DNA of 64,000 nt from Ailurus styani. Taxonomy: Eukaryota > Chordata > Mammalia > Carnivora > Ailuridae. Position numbers and translations under genes: made by a program. Below are positions 21,221 to 33,396 of the stretch, piece by piece. The stretch lies in contig LNAC01001817.1 of the NCBI GenBank assembly GCA_002007465.1, forward strand, positions 26,728-90,727, given 5' to 3'. Position 1 is the stretch's first letter. Every line of letters starts with the position of its first letter. The notes below the pieces were generated by a model. It was not told where the DNA came from, searched no databases, and was given only the letters and a program-made list of their open reading frames with translations.

Positions 21221-23531
21221 CCAGTGAGGATTAAAGAACTCAGACTGCAGGTGAGAATACTCCAACAATCTGGGTGTTTTGGTCATCTGAGTGGAATTTT
21301 GTGGGTGCATTAAAGGTAGTTCAAGCTTTGGAAAGGGGAGTTGATGGCTTTGTGAATAAAGTTTTCAAGTGCCAACAAGTTTTGCTTTTTCAATATTTAA
21401 GTATATTTTATTTATTGTAATATAAAATAAATTTATTGTAATAAAAATACTTATTTCTGATAGTTCTAAGATAACCCCATGCAAAAACTTAAGGTGGACT
21501 TTATGTAATTCATTTTATCTGCTTAACAAACATTATAGGAGAATGTCTTTTAAATAAATGCATAACCATGCTTAGAAATTTAGAAGTTTTATGACCTGTT
21601 TTTAAAATATTTTTCATCTTAATTTTTTCCTTTTAATTCTAATATATTCTGTAAAAAACTATTACTGCTTTCCTGCCTGTAGTTTAGCCTATTATAAATC
21701 TGGTTAAATTAATGCGAAGTTAATGGCTATATTTTAGAGTAACCTCTTGAAATGTAATAACTTTATTGGAACAAAACTATTTTTTGCCAAAATTATGTGG
21801 AACTAATGAAAAATTAATTGCTTTATAAAACGCTGGCTTTTATCTAAAACTAATAATTCCTGTACATCTCTTAATCCTCCCGCAAACAGTTGGCAGGAAA
21901 TAAAATCTAAGTTTACCAGTTCAAATTCCCTAAGATCCTCAGAGTCATTTTTATTTTTGCATGATCCAACCTTTTAACTTTTTCGCAACTTTAATCTTAA
22001 AAAAACAGATTTCTAATTAAACTTAGGCCTGTCATTCCCCTAAAGGGGAGTTAGAAACACCAAGTCTAACTCAGACTTGGGACCTGTGAGCTCGTCCTTT
22101 TCCTTTCTTTACAGTTCACGTTGGCATTTTTATATCTCTCCCTCTAATAAAATGTAATGATTTTTATCTTTTAAGTTGATGCCTGGGACTATGCCTTTTA
22201 TCTGCTGTTTACTGTGTTTCAACCCATAAATAAATCATGCAACAAAATAAATTACTTAATCCTGTGTTTTATTTGGAAACATATTAAAGGATAGATACAG
22301 AAGAAAAAAATCACTCTATGCCTCTGAATTTCTCACACTTTCATGATTTTACATCGCATTTGAACACTATCAAGGTGTCCTATCAACTACAGGAGCCACA
22401 TTTGGAGATTTTTAAAAGTATTTGCTACTTTTTGATTAGGCTATGTTCAAATAAAACCCCCCAATCTGTCCTTTGTCATTAGCACTTGCCATGATTCTAC
22501 TGTTTTAATAATAATTCATTGTAGTGTGTAACTATTTAGCAGGGAGATTATTAATCCCCAGCTATGTGGCAATGAGTGATTATTTTATTCCCCATTTTAT
22601 GCCTAACTGTTCTTTCTGCCTTCGCTTAGTAAACAGAAGCTTTCTTAACACTCTGAGAGAGAAAAATAAAACATCGCCCAACCTAATTTGTTTATTAAGT
22701 AAGCTCTTTTAGCATGAAAGGGAAAAAGTCCAAATTTCGAAACAGGTTTGGAGAATGCGATATGTGTGTTATCGAGAAGCATTCTCCTCCACAGACTTCT
22801 CCCCTTGAAAATGTTTTTTTTTATACAGAGAATGGACCCTCGTTTCTTAGGTTAATTGCTGGAATATGATGAGGTTTGGTTGCATTTTTAGTAATTTCCG
22901 GATTCTATTCCAGGACATTTGGGATAGAGCCCAAGAGCTTAGCATGTTTTCCTTTTTTCATGGTAAAATTGTGCAAATATGCATTAGAGTGTGAAAACAA
23001 ACAGTCTAATACATTTTTGCAAAGCTCTTTATGTTTACTGTTTATTGCAGATACCAGATCCTAATTAAAATGCGCCAACAAAAGCCAAGATATAAAGAAC
23101 AAAGATATAACGAAACTTCATCTTTATAAAATATTTGTGATTAATCCTGGGGATGTATGGCCTCACAGCACTGCAGTGGAATTCTGAAAGCCTTCTTCAA
23201 CCACACCAGGAAGGTGATAGAATTTTCAGTATTGTCTGGTGGTTCTAGAAAGACAGACCAGGCCATGGTTGTTTTTGGGGTGCTATATACTTCTTACAGA
23301 GGGTCTAATAATTCTTTAATTCAAGATTTTGATTTCTTATCACTACACACTTGAAATGAATAGCAACCAATTTCAAAGAAGAACCCAAAGAAGAGGCGTT
23401 AAAAGCATATTTTGCAGGGATAGATGGATTTAGATTTGTGGATTTTTTTTTCAGTTGACATTTTCTATATGAGTGTGAGAGAAATTACCTTTTGGTTTTG
23501 TACATTTAAGAGAATTAAAAAAAGGCCAATG
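21221..23531. other. Long AT-rich unique stretch, candidate conserved non-coding DNA
   Basis: About 2.3 kb without any SINE, L1, LTR or DNA-transposon landmark, which is the longest such run in the first half. Forward frames of 62-65 codons at 22524-22712, 22876-23064 and 23157-23354 have no motif. Confidence 0.4.
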
Positions 23532-23547
23532 GAAATGTGAAGGACAG

Positions 23548-23773
23548 GGGCTCCTGAGGGGCTCTGTCAGTTAAGCATCTGACTCATGGTTTCAGCTCAG
23601 GTCACCGTCTCAGGGTGGCGAGATGGAGCCCCGCATCTGCTCCCCATTCAGCATGGAGTCTACTTAAGATTCTCTCTTTCCCTCTGCCTCCTCTGCCCCT
23701 TCCTCTGCTTGTGTGTGCACACTCTCCCTCTCTCAAATAAAGTTAAGATGAATAAAATATATAAAAAAAGAAA
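23548..23773 (+). mobile_element. Can-SINE, sense
   Basis: Head 'ggggctcctgaggggctctg' through a CT-rich body to 'ataaaatatataaaaaaag'. Target duplication of 16 bases at 23532-23547 and 23774-23789 (GAAAT[G/A]TGAAGGACAG). It is more diverged than its neighbours (head mutated, 'catggtttcagctcag'). Confidence 0.92.
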
Positions 23774-23817
23774 GAAATATGAAGGACAGTGTCACTGTGT
23801 CAATTAATGGAAAGGAT

Positions 23818-24000
23818 AGGGATTTGGAGTCACACCAACCTGAATCTGAGTCAGTACTATATTTTATAGCTTTTTGATCTCAGATCGTGTGATCTTTAAC
23901 TTCTCAGAATCTCAGTTTCTTCATCTCTAATATGGGGATAATAATAGTGTGACCTAATGGAGTTGTGAGAATTAAAAAGGTAAGCCAGGTAACACACTCA
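23818..24000 (+). repeat. MIR SINE, sense
   Basis: 'gatttggagtcacaccaacc', 'cttctcagaatctcagtttc', 'ttcatctctaatatggggat', and 'ataatagtgtgacctaatgg' follow MIR closely. Confidence 0.75.
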
Positions 24001-24268
24001 TCTTGTTCGACATGAATACTTTTATTTCTTCAGGAGGAGATGCATACAATAACTTGTGCAGTGAGGTTGAAGAAAAGATAGGAGGATCTAGCAGACGAGG
24101 AATGTGAAACATCACTTTACCCTTGCTCTATTTTGTTTGCATTTTAAAATTTCTCTTGAGCTTTTCTTTCCTATTAATTTATTTATAATAGAAGGGCAGA
24201 TCTCCAGAGAAGTGTACTCTGTTTTCTTCAAATGGAGAAATCTTGGGAAAGTCCTTTAAGTACTGCAG

Positions 24269-24447
24269 CAGTCTTCATATTGTGATCCTTGACCAGTTGT
24301 TTCAGCATCACCTGGGAACTTGTTAGAAATGCAAATTCTTGGGCCTCAGCTCTCAGACCTACTGAATGTGGTAATAGAGTCCTGTAATCTGTATTGCAAC
24401 AATCTCCGTAGGTGATTGGAATGTATATTAAATTTTGAGAACCACAG
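24269..24447 (+). mobile_element. MER5A non-autonomous hAT element
   Basis: Near-complete: 'tgtgatccttgaccagttgt', 'cagcatcacctgggaacttg', 'ttagaaatgcaaattcttgg', 'cctactgaatgtggtaata', and final 'aaattttgagaaccac'. The left terminus is altered (cagtcttca) and I cannot match an 8-base duplication. Confidence 0.75.
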
Positions 24448-24547
24448 ATGTATCTAATTTTTTTGTCTTCCTTTCTCTGTAACAGCAGCCTTAATAATGC
24501 ACAAGTCCCAACATTCATGCAGGTCTTCCCTGTATATAACTATCTTG

Positions 24548-24775
24548 AGAGATGGTATATTATAGTATTTAAGAACATGGGACCTAAAATCAGCTCATTA
24601 CTTATTAGTTCTGTATTTTTGGGCAAGATAGCTGATGTCTCTGTGCCTCAGTTGCCTCTACTGTAAGATGGAGAAAGTAATAATATCTAGCTCACAGGAA
24701 CTTTGTGAGAATGTAATACACTTAGGACAGTGCCAGACAAATAGAAAGCTCTGAAGAAATATGAGCTATCGTTTT
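24548..24775 (+). repeat. MIR SINE, sense
   Basis: 'agtatttaagaacatgggac', 'ctgtgcctcagttgcctcta', 'ctcacaggaactttgtgaga', and 'cttaggacagtgccagacaa' follow the full MIR order. Confidence 0.75.
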
Positions 24776-24875
24776 ATTTAGTGAATATAGAGGACATTGC
24801 AAATATAGAGAATTAGCAAACTAATCAGCCCATGAAGTGTGTAATCTCAAATTGTGGCATATATTTTCTGTAATC

Positions 24876-27230
24876 ATTCACTATTTTTTTCAACAAAGAT
24901 TTGTTGTCAGCTCAGTACAAGCCAGGCATTGTGAACGGTAGTAGAGATAGGGTAGAGAATAAGAAAGATTTGATCTCTGCCTGTATTATGCTTAGAAGGA
25001 GAGAGAAGCATTGAAAAATAATTTCACAAGGAATTAATTAACCACAATTGTCATGAGTGCTTTGAAGGAAGAGAATATATTGCAAACTACGAGAGTGTTT
25101 AATTGGTAACCTTGACTCAGCATATAGTGGGTGGTGGTGGAGGGTCAAGGGAACTTCCCTCAAAGAATCTGAAGCTGAGCCCTGAAGGATGAGTGGGAGT
25201 TTGACAGGCGAAGAAGGGTGTGAGGCAAGCATTCCAGGGAAAGACCCTGAAGTGGGTAGGAGCTTGGTGCTTTGGAGTAGCTGAAAAAGGCCAGTGTGGC
25301 TTGGATAGGGGGCAAGACAAGACTGAATTACCCCACAGTGATGGATAACTATTGAGGGATTTAAGCAAGGCAGTGACATTTGTTTTTAGAAAGGCCCCTC
25401 TGTGGGTGCCTGGGTGGCTCAGTGGGTTAAAGCCTCTGCCTTCGGCTCAGGTCATGATCTCAGGGTCCTGGGATCGAGGCCCGCATCGGGCTCCCTGCTC
25501 AGCGGGGAGCCTGCTTCCTCCTCTTTCTCTGCCTGCCTCTCTGCCTACTTGTGATCTGATCTCTCTCTCTGTCAAATAAATAAATAAAATCTTAAAAAAA
25601 AAAAAAAAGAAAGGCCCCTCTAACAAAGTGGGAAAAATGATTTGGAGAGGGCAGAGATGCTGTAAGGACAGTGGTAGCTATAATTGTAATCCAGGAGAGA
25701 GGGGATGCTGGAGGTGATGGAGAGAGGCTAGTGGAATTTGGGGATTGTGAATTTGGTGAGATATGGAGTAGGAGACAGAGGGAGATACCAAGTATGCATC
25801 CCCAGGGTTACTGACATTCAGTTTCTTCAATAAGAAGCACATACAAGGAGAAGATTTACTGGAAGAGCATAAGTTCAGTGGAGCAGGAGGGGCCTGTAGA
25901 GCATCAAAGGAAGAACTTAGAGAAGACACTTGGTTATATGATCTCAGAGAGCTGGAGACCTGTCCAGTAAAGGATGTGGTTGGTACACAGAGAGTAATTG
26001 AATCAATGGAAATGGATAAGCTTATCCAGGCAGACTTTAGACAAGAAGTTCTAAGATAGAGTGTGACAAAACACTGGCATTAACAAGTGAAGTAGGGTAG
26101 GACCAAGCCTTAAAGGGGGAATGCCAGATAGATAGATAGAAGACCAGACTGGGATTTCACAGAAGCTGAGGGTGAGAGGGCTTCACCATGCAGGAGGGAG
26201 TCAGTGTGGCCAAGTATGATGGAAACTGAAAAGTTTCCATGGGATTAAGCTAAAGAAGGGTCCTTGGCAACCTTAGTAAGAACAGTGTTTGAGGAAAAGT
26301 ATCTTATGGAATGAATGGGAAATGAGGAAATGGAAATCATAAAGTTTTAGACATTTTTGGCTGGGCAGGAGCAAACAGAAATAAGATGATAATTTCAGGG
26401 TGGTAAGTAGCAGAAGGGGGATGGTTATATATAGAAGAGAGTTGAACATGTTTTAAAAATGGCAGGGAGAAAATCGGAAGAAGTTGAAGATATGTGAAGA
26501 GGGTGTGTTGATAGTGGGGGCTTTTGAGGAAGCAGGAGGGAGAAAACTACTATAGAGATGGAGGGATTGGCTTTTGGGCAGCATTAGAAAGTAGAGGCAG
26601 CTCCTCTGTTACAACAGGAGGTCAGAGGGATGTGGTGAGTGTGGGTTTGTAGGTTTGGTGGTGGGAAGTTGAGAGGTTTCTATTTGGTGGCTTCTATTTT
26701 CTCTGTGAAGGAGTAGGCAAGGCCATCTGTTGAGTGTGATAGAGGAGGTGGGAAGGTTAGGGATTTGAGGAAAGTGAAGACTGTTTGAAATAATCAGAGA
26801 ACAGAAGAGGGAGGTGATCAGAGAAATGTGGCACGATTATTGTGAGACTCCAGATGAGATTGGTGACCGAGGATTTGTAATGGTGTTTATGTTTGTGAAC
26901 CTCTGCTCCCCAAATCCTGATAGATGGGTCCGGACAGAAACATACAACATAGTGCAGAAAGTGAAATGCGGAGTTCACGCGAGGGAGGCTTCTAACTTGA
27001 GACTTAAGATGAGTAAGCATTAGCCAGGTAAAGAGATGGAAGGAAAATGTTTCAGCAGAGAGGGAAAATGTGAATAAGCTAAGAGATGTGGGAAAACATG
27101 GCTCCCCTGGGAGGCTGAAGAAAGTTCCCAGGTGGAACACATTGTGAGAGCGTGGTGGTAGGGGGAATGCAAGTGGGACTGAGTGGTTAGAAGACAAGTT
27201 GGACAGGGGGTAGGTAGGCAGCTCAAGCAC
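24876..27230 (-). repeat. L2 LINE, long antisense copy with ORF2 remnants
   Basis: Starts with the reversed L2 3' end ('tcattcacta ... caacaaagatttgttgtcag', 'agccaggcattgtgaacgg'). It continues with 'gagccctgaaggatgagtgg', 'gcattccagggaaagaccct', and 'ggatttaagcaaggcagtga', and runs into ORF2. Near the far end, the reverse strand of about 26770-26880 encodes H-Y-K-S-S-V-T-N-L-I-W-S-L and then F-S-D-H-L-P-L-L-F-S, which matches the linker region ahead of the L2 reverse transcriptase. The copy is interrupted by the SINE at 25402-25607, and internal deletions are likely. The longest reverse frames (25038-25379 and 26757-27230) are pieces of this dead ORF. Confidence 0.65.
25402..25607 (+). mobile_element. 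Can-SINE, mustelid-type, sense
   Basis: Very well preserved: 'gggtgcctgggtggctcagt', 'gggttaaagcctctgccttc', 'gcatcgggctccctgctcag', 'ctgcctacttgtgatctga', 'caaataaataaataaaatc' and a pure A tail. A perfect 14-base target duplication AGAAAGGCCCCTCT lies at 25388-25401 and 25608-25621. It sits inside the antisense L2. The intact duplication and tail suggest a recent insertion. Confidence 0.98.
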
Positions 27231-27239
27231 TTTCTAAGC

Positions 27240-27430
27240 CAGTGGTTCACAGGTGTAGTCCCTGAGCCAACTGGAGCCAGCAATATCAGCATCATCTGAG
27301 ACCTTGGCAGAAAAGCAAATTCTGCTCCAGACCTAATCTATCAGAAACTCTAGAAGTGGGCCTGGTGTGATCTGTGTTTTAGCAATTCCTCCAAGTGATG
27401 TTGATGCACACTAAATCTCGAGAACCAGTG
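27240..27430 (-). mobile_element. MER5A hAT element with perfect 8-base target duplication
   Basis: Terminal repeats CAGTGGTTC (left) and GAACCAGTG (right) bound a MER5A body ('tcagcatcatctgagacctt', 'gtgatctgtgttttagcaat', 'gatgttgatgcacactaaat'). The 8 bases TTCTAAGC occur on both sides (27232-27239 and 27431-27438), the duplication length made by hAT transposases. The flanking bases join into L2 sequence. The element is nearly symmetric, so strand is uncertain. Confidence 0.85.
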
Positions 27431-27530
27431 TTCTAAGCAATGGGGAGCCACTGATGAAAGTGACTTTTTAGCAAGAGGATGACATGATCAGAAGCATGTC
27501 ATTTGGGAAATGGAGGGTCCTATTTGCAGA
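27431..27530 (-). repeat. L2 LINE fragment, antisense
   Basis: 'ttctaagcaatggggagcca', then 'agcaagaggatgacatgatc', matches antisense L2 (ttctaagtgcaatgggaagcca ... agcaggggagtgacatgatc). It is the far side of the L2 into which MER5A at 27240-27430 was inserted. Confidence 0.6.
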
Positions 27531-29454
27531 TCCCAGCCAAGGATCTCAGCAAGGCTAAGTTCTTCAGTTGGGTTACACCTCTTGGGGCAGGGTCTCTGAG
27601 CCAGAGTCTCCGGAATGACCAGAACCAGCTGCCCCCCTTGGAAGCTCCCTAATGAGTGTGCCTTTCCAGCAGCTCTCTGCTGCCCCCCTCTGTTCACAGG
27701 ACACATTTGGTTTCCAAGCCCATGCTTTCCAGACCTTGATAAATCCAGTTTCAGCATCCCCCTGACTCTTTCTGTACTCTCAGGTTTGTCAGACGATGGG
27801 GAGGGAGAAAGGATAGGAAGCCTAGTCTAATGTCAATATAGTACATTAATTAGACACTATAATTTGACATTCTTTGAATGGATGACTCTAGAAAGCTCAG
27901 GAAAGAGTACCAATCCAAAGCAGTTACTTGAGATAGATATCTTTGAGACAAGGCTGTATCTTATATCCTCTTGCATGTCCAGGAAACATTTTAAAAAAAA
28001 TATTGCATGCTGATATCTCTTCATAAAAGCTCTTTCAGGGGCAGAAGACAACTTGCATCTGATATAAAGAAACTATTTAAAGGCTTTTTCCAAGGGTAAT
28101 AAGGATGTGACATCGGAAGATCTGGTATGGGATAATCTGATTCCATCAAATTCCACAATCTATCCCTATCTTTACAATGAAATCTTGGTGAGTTGGATAG
28201 TCTGCTCTTCATTTTATTTAGAAACATAGAGAAGGATGGCTTTCCTCCATACACAGATTTTATTGGTAAAGCTATTTAAAGATAGTGGAATAATTTCAGG
28301 AAGAATAATATAGGTTACCTTTCATCCAGTGATAACCAGGAAAGATAATATGATTCCTCTTAAACATGTATGGGGCCATGTCTTCCAGTTGCGATGTCCA
28401 AAAGGGAGTTGCTTGGGATTTGGACTCAGCCATGTTGGTGCTAGAATCTTGGACTCACCAGTCACCAGAAGTAATTTACCAGAAGTAATTTACCAAAAGT
28501 AACATGTATGGGCCTCCACATTCTCTTTTGCAAAATGGGTTGTTGCAATAATTAGGGATAATGTAATCTAGGGTAGCCAGTAGGTGATCACTAATTATTA
28601 GTTTTGTTGTCTGGTAGTATGTGAATGAAATTTTAGCCTTCTTACATTTCCCTAATTACTTACCACTTCAATTTACCAAAAATATTTCTCCTTTTCTCGA
28701 GTTCTTATTTTATTCTTCGATGATCACCTTTACGTCATCAGCACCTTTCTTGTGTGCCATTACTCTACCCACACATGTATCTACATGTGTGACCATTCAT
28801 ATATACTTCTCTTGGCACTGTTTTTACTGTATTATTCATTAAGATAAGAAATAGTGCCTGAGAACTCTAAGAATTCCATGCTTATGAATGTAAGTCGCAA
28901 TACTTTCCATGGACTAATGACGATGAATTACTAAAGACAGGGTAATAAGCAAAAGAATCCTAGGAAAGTTGACAGACAGCTCTAGAATATACCTTGACTA
29001 TGGTCAAAGTTGATGGTAGAGTCTAATCTCCCCAAACTAGACTTCTTAGCTTGGATCTTTAATCTTAACTCATTTCAGACTTTCAATTATGCATATTTGA
29101 TAACTTATTAGATTTCTGCTGGAATTGAAAACTAACAGAAGTCTATGATATATCACACCAGAGGTTCAGTGGGTAAGAGGTGGTTCAAGAATCAGGAGGA
29201 AAAAAGGCCATTTGGACCCAGACTAATCAAACTAGGGAGAATTCTGATAGAAAGGGTAGAATATTCTAAGTTGGGGAAACAATAGGAATAACACCATGGA
29301 AAAGGAGATCAACCGGCTGTGATCTAAGGACAGTGAGTATCCCTGTTTGGCTAGACTGTAGGAGGATGTGTTGGGAAGGTTCACTGGGTTAGACTGAGAA
29401 AAATCTTGAATGGTAGAAGAGGAATTATCAAGGCTTTCCTGGGAAGCATCTACT
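27531..29454. other. Unassigned sequence
   Basis: No repeat head recognised. A 14-base unit ACCAGAAGTAATTT occurs about three times in tandem at 28464-28505. Frames at 27488-27757, 27615-27830, 27857-28051, 28021-28254 and 28621-28842 have no motifs. Confidence 0.4.
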
Positions 29455-29865
29455 TCCTAGCTTACTCGTGTAGTTGTTGGCAGAATTCAGTTCCTCATGG
29501 GCTGTTGTATTGAGGCCTCAGCTTTTCAAAAGCTGTTAGCCGGATGCCTCCCTTGGTTTTTTGCCATATGGGCCTCTCCATAGGGCGTCTCACAATGTGG
29601 TTGAATGCTATATCAGAGTGAGCAAGTGAGAGAGCAAGAGAGGGCACCAGCAAGAGAGAGAGAGCAACAAGATGGAAGCACAGTCTTTTGTAATCTTAAC
29701 ATGGAAGTGATATGCCATCACTTTTGCTGTATTCTATTTTTTAGAATGTGTTAGAATTCTTTTGTGACTAGATCTGGCTCCCATTCAAGGGGAGCATTAT
29801 ATAACAACATTAATACCAGGATGTGAGGATCACTGGGGACCATGTCAGAAGCTGCCTACCATAGT
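29455..29865 (-). repeat. MaLR (MLT1-like) LTR, antisense
   Basis: Landmarks: 'gtagttgttggcagaattca', 'gttcctcatgggctgttgta', 'tgggcctctccatagggcgt', 'tggaagcacagtcttttgta', 'cattcaaggggagcatta', 'aataccaggatgtgaggatc', and 'agaagctgcctacca'. These follow a consensus of this LTR type in reverse. I am sure it is an interspersed repeat, but less sure of the subfamily name. Confidence 0.5.
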
Positions 29866-31807
29866 TATAGTTACTTATTACAATTTTTGTTGTCTTCCCA
29901 AAGGGCTTTAGGCTTCTGGAGGGGGCTAGGGCTTTCAACTTAAGTGCTTAATAAATACTTTTTGAGTAAATGAGATGATGTTTGCAAAGATTGTTAGAGG
30001 TCTCTAAACTGTAGTTTTCCACTTACATGTTAAGGCATTGGTGATCTCTTCAATTGGTCAGCTGTGTACTGGGGGTATAATGAGCCCCTTTGACAAAATT
30101 CTAAATACAAAGACTTAATTCACTTCATTGAATGTAAGAGTTCAGGGCTGAGTTGTATGTTTGCCATGCACAAAAATGCCTGGCTAAGGGAGTGAGTGGG
30201 TGCCTAACGCCAGTCCATATTCCACTCACCAAACTGTGCGCCCTGGCATGGGGCTGTCATTAGTCCAGGGAGATTGAATTAATCCAAACAGAGGGGAATT
30301 TTTTTTTTTTAATGTAGTGCAAGGGCTGCAATTGTGGTTCTCTAGGAAAGCATCAGCCTTTACCTCCCTCCTATTTACTTTCACCTGTTTTCCCTGACTA
30401 CGTCCTCTAAAATAGGCTTGAGGGAGTAAGGGGGAACAATGTCCCATGCCTCACCTGACTTCTGCGAGGATTACATTCTGTTTTGGGGGGACTTGGAGAG
30501 CCCAGGAGAGAAGGTGATATGCAAATGTAGGCAAATTCCATCATTCTTTTTAAACTGCCAAGAGAATTCTATGCACATAGTGATACCACCCTCTTCCTGA
30601 GTGCTTGGTCTGACCTGACAATAGCAAACAAACAGCAAGCTGTGATCTGTTTTTAATTCCAAATGAAAATCCACCCCAAATAGAGGCAAGAAGGGAAAAA
30701 AGCAGCTCAGCAACAATGTGTGCTTTGGCTGAGGATCCCAGGAAGGCTTGCTTTGTTAACCTCAGCCCATCTCCCTCCCCTGCTCACCCATTATTCCTGA
30801 AAAACTCAGCTCACACCACTGGAATGGTTGTGTATTGAGGATAAGGATGTTGACAATAGGGTTTAAGCTGCATAAATAACTGCAAATTGCTGTTAGGCCT
30901 CAGCAATTGCCAGCAAAAAAAGAGGAAGGAGATGATATATGAAGCATAAGTTATCAGGAGGGGGGCCAGGAAGTAAGTAACGTGGAATCTGGCAACCAGC
31001 TCTGGGTGTAAAAGACACTCTGACAAGGTGATCACAGGCCACCCACAATTGTTATGAAGCTAGAAGAAGTTATTTTGACAGGACATGTGGCACACTTCAA
31101 ATAGAGGACTCAAACCCCCAAATGATTAGTGGTATGTTATAGAAAGGTTCTGGATTAAAGAACAAGCTATTATAGTAATTGGGGGAAATAGCACATGTAT
31201 AGGCTCCAAATATTCATTTCTTATTTTCCATTTAGTTCTGTTGGTGGTGATGTGTGGAGAGAGAAGGGAGGGAAGACAGAAAAATGGTTTATAAGAAAAA
31301 GGAGAAATGCCAGTGTGGCTGCCATTTTGTGAGCCCCAGTCCTCTTGTTTTCTCTTGGCATTATTTTCAATGAGTTTTCCGACATGCTTTCTCAAAGAAC
31401 ACTTCCCATCATATTCCGCAGGATGCAGCGAAAGTGGAAAAGACTAGACCAGCCTTGTGTGTGCCCTGTCAGGTCAAGTGTTTGTGTGCAAGTCCTCATT
31501 CCACCCTAGCTCCTTGCCTTCTTCCTTTCCTGTGTCCACCTGGCCCTTTGTTCTGGTTTCTTGCTCATACTACTCAGCCCTTTGCTTGAAACCACGTGGT
31601 CTCTCTCTTTCTCAAAGTCTTCTTTGGATCTCACCAACTCCAAAAAGCACTTATATTAAATTGTAGTAGAAGAGTCTTAGGTGAGAGAAAAAACTAATTC
31701 ATTGGATGAAGTGTTTTATTGAATAAAGGGGTGAAAACACAAGTGGAGGTTAGGGAATTTCAGACTCTGGTGCATCCTTATGGATTTGTGTGCCTAGCAC
31801 ACTCCTT
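29866..31807. other. Unassigned sequence
   Basis: A weak L2-like 3' end may lie at 29895-29975 ('gtgcttaataaatacttttt'). Reverse frames of 73-89 codons at 30226-31395 have no motif. Nothing else recognised. Confidence 0.35.
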
Positions 31808-31821
31808 GCCACAACCTTCTT

Positions 31822-32035
31822 CTTTTTCTTTTTTTGTAAAGATTTTATTTATTTATTTATTTGACACACACACAGAGAGAGAGATCACAAGGAGGCAGAG
31901 AGGCAGGCAGAGAGAGAGGAGGGAGCAGGCTCCCTGCTGAGCAGAGAGCCCGATGCGGGCCTCGATCCCAGGACCCTGAGATCATGACCTGAGCCAAAGG
32001 CAGAGGCTTTAACCCACTGAGCCACCCAGGTGCCC
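31822..32035 (-). mobile_element. Can-SINE, mustelid-type, antisense
   Basis: Starts with T-rich tail and 'gattttatttatttatttat'. Contains 'gagatcacaaggaggcagag' and ends 'gaggctttaacccactgagc' then 'cacccaggtgccc'. Perfect 14-base duplication GCCACAACCTTCTT at 31808-31821 and 32038-32051. Confidence 0.97.
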
Positions 32036-32171
32036 AAGCCACAACCTTCTTATGAGAACCATTTTCCCCTCCTTTTTCAAAAACATGGTTTATGCAGGTG
32101 ATGTAGTTTTCTGTCACAGTCATGCTTTCTGGTCACAAATTATTGGTATTGCAGTGGTCATCTAAATAAAA

Positions 32172-32500
32172 CTGGATGTATCAGTTAGTTTATGCTGCCT
32201 AATGAATTACACTAAAATTTGATGGCTTGAAATAATATTCTTGCTCCTAAGTCTGAGGGTCAGCTGGGGTAGCTCTGCTTCATGCTGCAGGACTCCAGAT
32301 TCTTGGTTTGGCTCTGTTCAATGTATATTCGTTCTGCAGTGCAGGCTGAAGAAGCAGCAGGTACCTGAGGAAGGCTGTTCTTATGCCAATGGTGGAAGTG
32401 TAAGATGGCAAATAGAAACACAGCCATTTCCCCAATGTAAGCTCCTGTTGCTTGGGTCACCTTGTTTCCCATTTCTCCACAACTTCCTTTCTCTATGAGG
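32172..32500 (-). repeat. MLT1-like LTR fragment, antisense
   Basis: 'gtatcagttagtttatgctg', 'gatggcttgaaataatattc', 'ctgagggtcagctggggtag' follow the same order as the piece at 2065-2400. Confidence 0.45.
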
Positions 32501-33157
32501 CTAGTTGAAAGAATTAAAGAGTAAGATGGGAAGTCCTACTCAGACATTGTCTAAAGGAATGCTGAGAGATCAAAGTATTTAGAAAAGGAAAGAAAAATTC
32601 ACGTGTAGAGTGCTAGGAAGTCAGACTCTAGAGAGACTGGCTGACCTGTTAAAAACATAACTAATATTTAAGGAAAAACTAAGCATCCATTAATCTATTC
32701 ATGGTGAAAACATCAACTTGCTTACATGATTATCATAGCCACAAAAGTCATGATGTATCTTCAGATACCAGCTTAGGCAAAGTTAAGGATAAAATTGTTC
32801 TGGGTAGAGTTTCTGGTTTATAGGAAATAGTAAAGGATTTTTGATTTTGGGGACTAGAAGCATACAAAGCATACAGGATGATCATGGTTGTTTTAAAATA
32901 TGTCTACAAATTCCTTGAAAGTATCCCTTCAAGTGGTGGAGCCTAATTCTTCCTCACTTGACTGTGGGCCAGACTTCATGAATTGCTTCTAAAGAATATA
33001 ACGTGGTGGAAGAGATGGTATGTGGCTTTTGAGATTTGGTCATTATTGGGATTACAGCTTCCACTTTGCTTTGGGATCACTTTTTCTGGGAGAAGCCGCT
33101 GTCATGTCATGCGGACACTCAGGCAGCCCTTTCAGAAGGTCAATGCAGTGAGACCTC

Positions 33158-33396
33158 AGGGTGCCTGGGCAGTTCAGTCAGTTAAGTGTCTTCCTTCATC
33201 TCAGGTCATGATCCCAGAGTCCTGGGATTGAGTCCCACACTGGGCTCTTTGCTCAGCAAGGATCCTGCTCCTCTCTCTCTCCCTGTCGCTTCTCCTGCTT
33301 ATGCTCTCTCTCTCTCTCTGACAAAAAAACAAATAAATAAATAAACAAAATCTCAAGAAACCAAAAATCCTTAAAAAAAAAAAAGAAAAAAGAAAA
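33158..33396 (+). mobile_element. Can-SINE, sense
   Basis: 'gggtgcctgggcagttcagt' head, CT-rich body, 'caaataaataaataaacaaa' and a mixed A tail. Short target duplication TGA[G/A]ACCTC at 33149-33157 and 33397-33405, inside the MLT1-like LTR. Confidence 0.92.

Noticed and set aside
26757..27230. 157-codon reverse frame, the longest in the window
   Set aside because: It is a remnant of L2 ORF2, recognised by its H-Y-K-S-S-V-T-N-L region, not a host gene.
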